This document shows, piece after piece, positions 40,022 through 49,913 of a DNA stretch of 64,000 bases. The stretch is from assembly GCA_028698335.1 (NCBI GenBank), contig JAQVDP010000004.1, positions 1 through 64,000 on the forward strand. Reading direction: 5' to 3'. Within the stretch, counting starts at the first letter, position 1. The number at the start of each line of letters is the position of its first letter. The position numbers and the translations under genes are program-made. A model generated the notes under the pieces. That model was given only the letters and a program-made list of their open reading frames with translations, was not told where the DNA came from and searched no databases. The DNA comes from Nevskiales bacterium. GTDB lineage: Bacteria > Pseudomonadota > Gammaproteobacteria > Nevskiales > Nevskiaceae.

Positions 40022-40296
40022 ATGAGCGGCAAGCGGTATCTGGATGAGTACAAAATTGAAGCGGTGAAGCAAGTTACCGAGCGTGGCCATTCGGTGAAAG
40101 ACGTGGCGGCGCGGCTGGGCATCACGACGCACAGCCTTTACGAGTGGAAGCGCAAGTTCGGCCAGCCGGGGCGACAGCGGCGCGGGCCGAGGTAGATCAG
40201 AGCGCCGAAGTGCGTCGGCTCAAGGCCGAGGTCAAGCGCCTGACCGAGGAGCGCGACATTCTAAAAAAAGCCGCCGCGTACTTTGCCAAGGGGTAA
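40022..40296 (+). pseudogene. IS3-family OrfA (HTH), frameshifted
   Basis: It starts MSGKRYLDEYKIEAVKQV, an IS3 OrfA helix-turn-helix (VKDVAARLGITTHSLYEWK). The frame breaks near 40170-40180, giving an early stop (TAG at 40193-40195). Adding one G in the GGGGCG run restores the usual continuation to the leucine-zipper part VRRLKAEVKRLTEERDILKK and the stop TAA at 40294. A single-base deletion therefore appears to have inactivated it. Confidence 0.8.
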
Positions 40297-40313
40297 GGGC
40301 GAAGTACGCGTTC

Positions 40314-41165
40314 ATGCGCGTGCACATCCGGGAGTTTCGGCTGATTGCCATGTGTCGAGTGCTCGGCGTGCAGCGTAGCGGTTACTACACCTGGCTGCGC
40401 CGTGGACCCAGCGCGCGGGATCGTGATGATCAACGCCTGCTCGGCCTGATCAAGCACCACTGGTTGGCCAGCGGCGCGGTGTACGGTTATCGCAAGATCA
40501 CGTTGGATCTGCGCGCAGCCGGAGAACGCTGCAGCCGGCACCGCGTGCGACGCCTGATGAAACTCGAAGGTCTGCGCGCGCAGATCGGCTACGGCAGCAA
40601 GCCGCGCCATCGTGGCGGCCCTGTCGGTGCGGTGGAGAACGTGCTGAATCGCGACTTTGCACCGGTGGCGCCGAACAAGGTCTGGGTCACGGACATCACA
40701 TACATCCGTACTTACGAAGGCTGGCTGTTCCTGGCGGCGGTGATGGATCTGTACTCGCGCTAGATCGTCGGCTGGGCGACGCAGGCGACGATGACGCGCG
40801 ATCTTGTGTTGCAGGCGTTGCTCGCGGCGGTCTGGAAGCGCAAGCCCGGCCCCGGTGTGCTGGTGCATTCCGATCAAGGGTGCCAGTTCACCAGCGATGA
40901 CTGGCAGTCGTTCCTGAAGGAACACCGGATGGTGCCGAGTATGAGCCGCCGCGGGAACTGCCACGACAACGCGGTCGCCGAAAGCTTCTTCAGCGCGCTG
41001 AAGAAGGAACGGATCAAGCGGCGGATTTATCCGACGCGGCAAGCAGGCGCGTCGGACGTGTTCGATTACATCGAGATGTTTTATAACCCGGTTCGGCGAC
41101 ATGGTTCCGCTGGCGACCTGTCACCGGTAGAGTTCGAGCGGCGCTACGCACAAAACGGCTCTTGA
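40314..41165 (+). pseudogene. IS3-family OrfB transposase, interrupted by an in-frame TAG
   Basis: The DDE integrase core is recognisable: first Asp in WVTDITYI, second in VLVHSDQGCQF, Glu in CHDNAVAESFF. A TAG at 40761-40763 follows MDLYSR, where active relatives have a sense codon before IVGW, splitting the protein between the first and second catalytic residues. Together with the orfA frameshift, the element should not transpose unaided. The frame is open upstream of the ATG, consistent with expression by -1 frameshifting from orfA. Confidence 0.85.
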
Positions 41166-41169
41166 GTGG

Positions 41170-41250
41170 CTACAAAACTCTGGTCGGTCCACCAGTCCAC
41201 TCACGGAATGCCTCCTCGATGCTGTACTTGTGGTTTTCGATGCGAGCCAT
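41170..41250 (-). pseudogene. 5' fragment of a gene cut off by the IS (possibly DUF262 family)
   Basis: A minus-strand ATG at 41250 is preceded by a strong purine-rich ribosome-binding site (GAAGGAAGAAG). It encodes MARIENHKYSIEEAFREWT before running into the IS end, then VL and a stop. The beginning, with NHKYSIEEAF, resembles the start of DUF262/GmrSD-type proteins, which are nuclease-linked and often found beside restriction or BREX systems, but 19-20 residues are too few to be sure. It follows brxA by 19 nt on the same strand, so it was probably the last gene of the BREX operon. Confidence 0.4.
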
Positions 41251-41269
41251 CTTCTTCCTTCTTCGTTCT

Positions 41270-41992
41270 TCAAATCGCGCTGCACAAAGCGACGAAATGG
41301 TTACTCGGTCCTTCCGACCGAAGGATCAGGTTCGCACTGTTCGACACCACGTAGGCCAGTGGCCGCGTCAGGGTGAACGGGAACAGCACGGGCAGCGACT
41401 GCAGGCTGGGCACTGAAACGGGCTTGCCGGCGTAGCGCACGGCCGCCTCGATCAACCAGGCAGTCAGTTCGTCGTTGTCGATTGGTGTTGGCACCAGCCG
41501 GATAACCCGCTTGCCTTTCTCGACCCGCTCCACGGCACCCCAGCTCGCCTGGCTCTGGATGACCATGTTGGTCATGCGCCGGGTGCCTTCGCGCTCTCCG
41601 TAGGTTTCGCTCATGCGGCGATGCACTTCGGCGGACGCGCAGTCACCCTGGATGGCGGTCAGGCGGCCCACCAGCTCGGCCACCTTGCCAAAGAACGGGT
41701 ACGTCGCCACAGACATGCCCCAGCAAAGGGCCGCGACGGGAATGCCCGGCTGCGTCTTGTGGATGGCCACGCCGCGATCCGCGTAATCGACCAGTTCGGC
41801 GCGCGGCTCCAGCCACAGCCGATTCAGTACGGTACGTGTTTTCTTCTTGGCTTCTACGCCAAGCTCGGCTGCCTCAAGCAGTGCATTCAGATCATCTAGC
41901 CCAGCCACGCCCGCACGAATATTCAGTGCCGCAGCCGCCCAATCAAGCTGAATGAACCGATCAAAGCCTATTTTTGGGGCTGATGAATTCAT
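41270..41992 (-). CDS. brxA: BREX protein BrxA (DUF1819 family)
   Basis: 240 aa. BrxA is a small helical DNA-binding protein of BREX systems, often the last gene in type 3 operons. The PGIPVAALCWGMSVATYPFFGK-type middle and the C-terminal winged-helix-like VERVEKGKRVIRLVPTPI fit the family. It overlaps pglZ by 4 nt (ATGA), so it is translationally coupled. The Met start at 41992 agrees with that overlap. It is required for full defence in type 1 systems; the exact role is unclear. Confidence 0.8.
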   Translation of the reverse strand: MNSSAPKIGFDRFIQLDWAAAALNIRAGVAGLDDLNALLEAAELGVEAKKKTRTVLNRLWLEPRAELVDYADRGVAIHKTQPGIPVAALCWGMSVATYPFFGKVAELVGRLTAIQGDCASAEVHRRMSETYGEREGTRRMTNMVIQSQASWGAVERVEKGKRVIRLVPTPIDNDELTAWLIEAAVRYAGKPVSVPSLQSLPVLFPFTLTRPLAYVVSNSANLILRSEGPSNHFVALCSAI

Positions 41993-44000
41993 TCGGTACC
42001 AATCACATAACTGACTTTCACAAAGGGCACGATCAGCTCTTCGATCGACACCCCGCCGTGGACCACCACCTGTTCGCCCTCCGGCACAAAGGCGGTTCGT
42101 CCGCCTGCGAATAGGGGCATGAAGTTCGCGGGTAGTCCAGCGATGTCCAACCTTACTGTGGTGGGATAGGCCGCAGCGGAATCGGCCAGCAAGGGTTCAC
42201 TCCGGTAGACCCGCACGCGCTCGCCGCGCGTCTCGGCAATGACACCCTGGTTGGGTCTGCCGACGCCGGTGGACTCCACGTTGCCGTGGTCCGCCGTGAG
42301 GTAGATGTGGTAACCCTTATCCAGCAGCAGCGAGAACAGCCGGTCGACGAATCCGGTTGTCAGCCAGTTGCCGATCCACATCGCCACGTCTTTCTTGGAC
42401 CGCTCCTTGTGGAGCCTGTCATCCACCTCATCGATGACCAGGCCCACCACCTTCGGGCGCCGGTCATTCAAGTCCGCATCAAGCACGTCCAGTTGATCAA
42501 TCTGGCGCAGCGCGCGTCGGTACATCACCTCATTCGCGCTGACGCCTTCGTTCTGCCAGAACGTCTTCCACAAGGACTCTTCCTTGTCCGTCCGGTCGAT
42601 GGAGTCGTCGAACTCACGCGGTTTCAGGCCGGAGAACAGCGCCTGGCGCGATACCGATGTCACGGTCGGCAGCCATGCGAACGCGGTTCCTTCGTCAAAC
42701 GCGAAGCGCTTGGTAGTGGCGATCAGGCGCTCGCGGATCTGCACCCACTGGTCGAAGGCCAGCCCGTCGAATACCAGCAAGGCGACCTTGGTTTCCCCTG
42801 CGGACCGCCGATGGCGCAAGAAGCGCGGCACGTGGTGCACCATCACCGGACCTTTGGTCACCGGCTGCAGGATCAGGTCGGCGTAATGCTTGGCTGCGAC
42901 CCAGGCTTGCAGGCGTTCGTCCGATTGCGCCTGCAAGGTCTTGATCCGCTCCCGAATCACGGGCAGGTGTTCGCTGCCTTCCGTGCCGGGCAGGCCATGC
43001 GTGCGAGCCAGGATCTCACCGTAGCGCTTGGCGAACTCGCTCCAGTCCTTGTGCGACGAGACCGCCGTCGGCGTCGTCTCGATCAGCCCATCGATACCTT
43101 TGAGCACCAGGGCCTGCAACGCCGCCGGGTCCTGGACGATCCCCGCCTTGATCCAGCTCGGCATCCCCGCCGGGACGCTGTGCACCGCCAGCGGATGCAA
43201 GCTGCCGTCGAGGAACATGGAGTCGACCAGCACCTGCACATCGGAGTGGTCGAATGGAATCTCGATCTTGGCGACGTAGTCTGGCGGTGGCGGTTCGCCC
43301 GTGCGTGTCCCATCCAGTCCCAATTTCGACAGGTAGCGGTACCACGCATCCTGCACCACGCGCAGCAGCGCACTCTTGGATGCCAGCCATGTGGCGACAG
43401 GTTGGTCGGCGAACAGCCCCTTGCCTTGAATGATGCCTGCCGCGTGTTGAGCAAACAGGGGCGGCAACGAACGGTTGGCGAAGTGAAGCCGCAGCAACTC
43501 ACGCCAGAAGTCCACCTGGGTGCGGATAGACCTCGGCGCCAGTTGGTAGACGTGCTCGAGGATGAAGTCCTTCGACTCGTTCTCGCCGCGCGCATTCTGC
43601 AACTCGGTCTGGTGGGCATGAAACAGCCCGGCAAGATGCTCCGGCTCGACTTGCTGCACGGCGCTGTAAGCCAGCTTGGGGAACAGATCGGCAAGGCTGA
43701 GGCGCACCACACGACCGTGGTGCACGATGTCCCACGGCAACGCATTCGCGTCGGCGCTGCGCAGATGCAAAACCAGAGAGGGCGCTGGTCCTTGCTCACC
43801 CCGATCCCATGCCGCGCGGTAGCGTTCCTCATATTCCGCGCGGAAGGCAAACGGGTCCTCGTAGAGCATCAGCTCAAAGCCGCGACCGCGTAGCTCGGTC
43901 AACAGCTTCTCGTCGAGCAACACATCATCAGGGTCGCAAGCCACCCATAGCCGGGTGAGGTCGGCTGTGAAGTGGCTCAGGATGCGTTCCGTCCAAAGGC

Positions 44001-44004
<4 letters not shown>
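41989..44004 (-). CDS. pglZ: BREX phosphatase-fold protein PglZ
   Basis: 671 aa. The C-terminal half is an alkaline-phosphatase-like PglZ domain: metal-binding Asp in VALLVFDGLAFDQW (residues ~407-420), the nucleophile region PTVTSVSRQALFSGL and YLTADHGNVES near residue 590. PglZ is the marker protein of all BREX types; it acts with PglX and BrxC in discriminating and blocking phage DNA. The N-terminal ~380 residues are helical. It overlaps brxA and the helicase gene by 4 nt each. Confidence 0.9.
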
Positions 44005-46810
<2,806 letters not shown>

Positions 46811-46814
<4 letters not shown>

Positions 46815-48601
46815 TGGCCCACCTTGTCGCGCAGCGCTCTGCCTTGTGCAGTCAGGCGATAGCGCTGTTTGCTGCTGTTGGGCTTGTCAGGGATGGTCAT
46901 TTCGACGAGTGCCAATGCCAGCAACGGCGTCAACACCACCTCCCGAAACTTGCTCCTGTTGCTGCGGCCAACCCACTGCATCAAGGTGGCAACATCATGT
47001 TCATCGGTCATCTGAGCCAACAACGCCTGCTGCTCGGCACTGAGGCCCGACTTAGGCCCGACTTGGTCCCGACTTGGTCCCGACTTGGCCCCCGCTTGGT
47101 CCCCGGCCTGCGCTTGCGCCTCTTGGGCAAAGCGCTGACGAATCGCCTCGCGTGCTTGAAACTGGGTCTCGCTGAGCGGGTCGAGCAACTGCTGCCGCAC
47201 CAGATGGTCAGCCACCGCGCGGGCCTGCTGGGTGGTGCTGATACCCAGTCCGCGGATCGCCGTCAGGGTGAGCGGCTCGCCCTCTGGCAGCGATAGCGCC
47301 AACGCCAGCACTCCCGCCTGCTCGGGCGTCAGGTTCGCCCCCAGGGTTTGGCGCAAGCGCTGCATGGCTTCGGTGACCAGGGGCTTGTTGATCAGCACCA
47401 GCTCAAAATCCTTGCGCGCCTTGTCGTTCTTCAACTGCGGCGGGGTGCGCCCCAGCTCGTGCCAGTTGCGGAAAATGGCGCGAATACCGGTGCCGGCCTG
47501 ATCTGACAAACCAATGCGGCGAAACGCCTTCACGATGGCCGGGTTGCGCACTTCCTTTTCAGTGGGGTCCAGCAGCTCGGCTTCGGTCGCAAAAGCATCG
47601 CCAGGGTTCCAGAACACCGTGCGGTCGGTAAACAACTTGATGGAGGCCTTGCGCCCGTGGTCACCATAGTCCTGGTGGATCAGCAGGTTGATAGCCGCCT
47701 CACGGAAGGCCACATAGTCGGGCGGATCATCGTTGCGGCGCAGCGTCGTCGGGTCGAGCGAGAACGGATGCTCGGCAATGCGCATGTAGCGCGCCACCAG
47801 GCCCTGCCAGGTCTGAAAGATGTTCTCCTCAAACACATAGCGGTCATGCCAGCGCTGTTCAGCAGACCATTGGTCAAAAGCCGTGTCGATACGTTGGTAG
47901 TCCAGCACCGGCCTGGGCAGAATCTGGCGTACAAAACGGCCCGTGCCAAACAGCAGTACGCCCGCGCGGGTTGGGTGCAGTGTGCCGCCTTGCTCGACCA
48001 CAAAATTCCAGTTCAGCAGGAAGGCGATCGGGTCAGTGAGCTCGGCATGCTCAGGGTTACGCCGGGCAAACTGGGCCTGATACCACTTGACGGTATCCAG
48101 ATCGAAGCAGGCGTCCGCAGCAAGCTCGGTCAGCACAGTGCCGTCATACCGCTCTTGCGCCGCGTCGCGCAAAAAACGCTCCAGTTCGCTCTGGGTGAAC
48201 TGTTCATCGCCCGCACCACGTCGCAAATAACTCTGGCGCGGGTCGCCCTTGAGGTAAACTGGTTTCTCCAGGCGCGGCATTTCCGGGATGTGGAAGGCAA
48301 ACACATGCTTGCCGTCCAGTTCAAAGCGATGGGGCGTAACCCTGATCACCCGGTTCAACTTCTGCCCACCACGCAGCACCGCCAGAAAATCATTCTGAAC
48401 CTTGTCCGGCTCTTCAACGCCGGTCACTTCCAACCGGCCATTGGCCTCGCTGACGCCAAACACCAGCCAGCCGCCTTCCGTATTGGCAAAGGCAGAAACG
48501 GTTTTGTAGGCATCTTCCGGCACGGCGCGCTGCGCCTTCTTGCACTCGAAATCATTCCATTCGATGCCGCCCAGCCGTGCCAGCAGTTCTTCTTGATTCA
48601 T
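46811..48601 (-). CDS. AlbA_2/Schlafen-type ATP-binding protein
   Basis: 596 aa. The N-terminal ~150 residues are an AlbA_2 (Schlafen-like) domain with VSAFANTEGGWLVFGV and the SYLRRGAGDEQFT strand. The middle (residues ~290-440) is a RecG-related HATPase-like part with LLIHQDYGDHGRKASIK and DQAGTGIRAIFRNW. A C-terminal winged helix follows a repeat-encoded Gly/Ser/Lys linker (residues ~500-520). Such proteins are usually regulators or defence factors of uncertain function. It is not a core BREX protein. The start at 48601 (MNQEELL) is 13 nt after the preceding gene; the longer frame upstream is Arg-rich and overlaps that gene. Confidence 0.8.
47046..47100. repeat. Five 11-bp tandem repeats inside the AlbA_2 gene
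   Basis: Consecutive units CCCGACTTAGG, CCCGACTTGGT, CCCGACTTGGT, CCCGACTTGGC and CCCCGCTTGGT (plus strand). As 11 is not a multiple of 3, gain or loss of one unit shifts the frame of the last ~85-100 residues, which hold a winged helix. In the present state the frame is open to the end. The encoded segment reads KSGPSRDQVGPKSG-like. Confidence 0.85.
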
Positions 48602-48614
48602 CAAAACACCTGAC

Positions 48615-49913
48615 TCAACAGTTTTCTGGCGGAGATGGTGGCTCTGCCGCCTTGGCCGCATCAAAGTCATGGTTCCAGTCGCCCATCTGCTTGCGCTTGG
48701 CCGCTGGCAAAGCCTTGTCAACCTTGGCACGAAACTCCGGGTTTTTCGTTTGCTCGTAGGTCACATCCTTGAAAACGAGCTTCACCTCAGGCACCTCATC
48801 TTTGGTCCGATCCAGGCTTTTCTGGATACTGTTGCGCAGTTGTTGCTCATCAAGCTTGGACCCCGTCCGAGCTGCGCGCTCGGCGATCAACTTGGCAGCT
48901 TCATCGATGATCTTGCCCGCCTGCGCGTCCAGTCGCTGCCGAATCGCCTCGGAATAGGCTTCCAACTGCACGCGGTAGGCGGCGACCAAGCGCTCCAGGT
49001 CCTGCTTGTCGTCCTTGGCGATCAGGCGGCCAAAACCCGGCACATTGAACAGGTAACGGCGCTCCAGCTCATTGCGCTGTCTTTGCAGGGAAGCTTCGCT
49101 GACTTTCTCCATCAGCCGTTTCTGGCTGCTGTCGAACACTTCATGGCCATTGTTGAAGGCCGGCACTTCGACTTCCTCGTCTCGAAAGTCGCCAAAAGCG
49201 CGCAATCGGGACTCCACCAAGCCCTTCAGCTCGCCTTGAATGTCTGCATTCATGTAGTCGTTGGAGACTTTCAGCTCGCGCTTGGAAAACTTCGCTCCCT
49301 TCACCGTGAACTCGGCAAACTGCAGCTTGGTGCTGAACACACGAGTAATTCGGGCTAGATCTACCGGGATAGGTGGATTCTTTGCCAGACCATCCAACGT
49401 CTTTTGCACCCTATCTTTGGTGACCACCTCTACGCCGATCTCCGCGTCAAATGGGAGCGTTTCGGTACCAGCGGCAGACACAGCGTGCGCCAATTGCTCA
49501 CCTGGATTCGCGCCCAGCAATAGCCCGTTGGGCGACCTTTCGGTTGGGGTAGCAGCGTTCCCGAGAGGGGCTGACTCCACGGAACGCGGTGTCGGCGACC
49601 ACACCAAGGTGATGTCATCCACCAGGAGCACGCCAACCCGAAGCCCCGGCTGCGCCATCAACGCAAAACTCTGGCGGTCGGCGTAACTGCTCAACAACTC
49701 GAGTCCCTTGGCATCGCCGTAACCAATGCGGCATACATCCTCATCCGGATCGATCACCACTGTGACCTGCAGGCGATCGATCTCGGCAAGGCGCTTACCC
49801 AGTGCTTCCGCAACGGCCTGATGCACACCCGGCGCCACAAACACGACACGTTGCTGAGCGTTGCCGATGAGCTTGATCAATAACGTATCATTGACCTCCT
49901 GAAAAGTGCTCAT
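48615..49913 (-). CDS. Phospholipase D-like fold protein without the HKD catalytic pair
   Basis: 432 aa. Residues ~10-112 show a PLD-like pattern: LIKLIGNAQQRVVFVAPGV, then VTVVIDPDED, and a strand pair LRVGVLLVDD (91-100) followed by ITLVWSPTPRSVE. Compared with the active HxKxxxxD motif, His is replaced by Arg and Lys by Gly while Asp stays, so catalysis is unlikely. The remaining ~250 residues are charged and helical, with a Lys/Glu coiled-coil-like end. It overlaps the methyltransferase gene by 4 nt, so it belongs to the operon. I do not recognise it as a standard BREX gene; a DNA-binding or structural role is inference. Confidence 0.6.
   Translation of the reverse strand: MSTFQEVNDTLLIKLIGNAQQRVVFVAPGVHQAVAEALGKRLAEIDRLQVTVVIDPDEDVCRIGYGDAKGLELLSSYADRQSFALMAQPGLRVGVLLVDDITLVWSPTPRSVESAPLGNAATPTERSPNGLLLGANPGEQLAHAVSAAGTETLPFDAEIGVEVVTKDRVQKTLDGLAKNPPIPVDLARITRVFSTKLQFAEFTVKGAKFSKRELKVSNDYMNADIQGELKGLVESRLRAFGDFRDEEVEVPAFNNGHEVFDSSQKRLMEKVSEASLQRQRNELERRYLFNVPGFGRLIAKDDKQDLERLVAAYRVQLEAYSEAIRQRLDAQAGKIIDEAAKLIAERAARTGSKLDEQQLRNSIQKSLDRTKDEVPEVKLVFKDVTYEQTKNPEFRAKVDKALPAAKRKQMGDWNHDFDAAKAAEPPSPPENC

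Larger units (their letters stand above)
39959..41191 (+). mobile_element. IS3-family insertion sequence, inactive
   Basis: About 1,233 bp. Imperfect terminal inverted repeats: left TGGACTGGCCAG...TTTTGTAGCCA, right (reverse complement) TGGACCGACCAG...TTTTGTAGCCA. Inside are an orfA/orfB pair with an A7G slippery heptamer at 40263-40270. No matching target duplication flanks it. The exact outer ends could be 5 bp further in. Confidence 0.85.

Noticed and set aside
47046..47100. CRISPR array
   Set aside because: The units are 11 bp and directly adjacent without spacers, inside a coding gene. No CRISPR array or cas gene was seen in the window.
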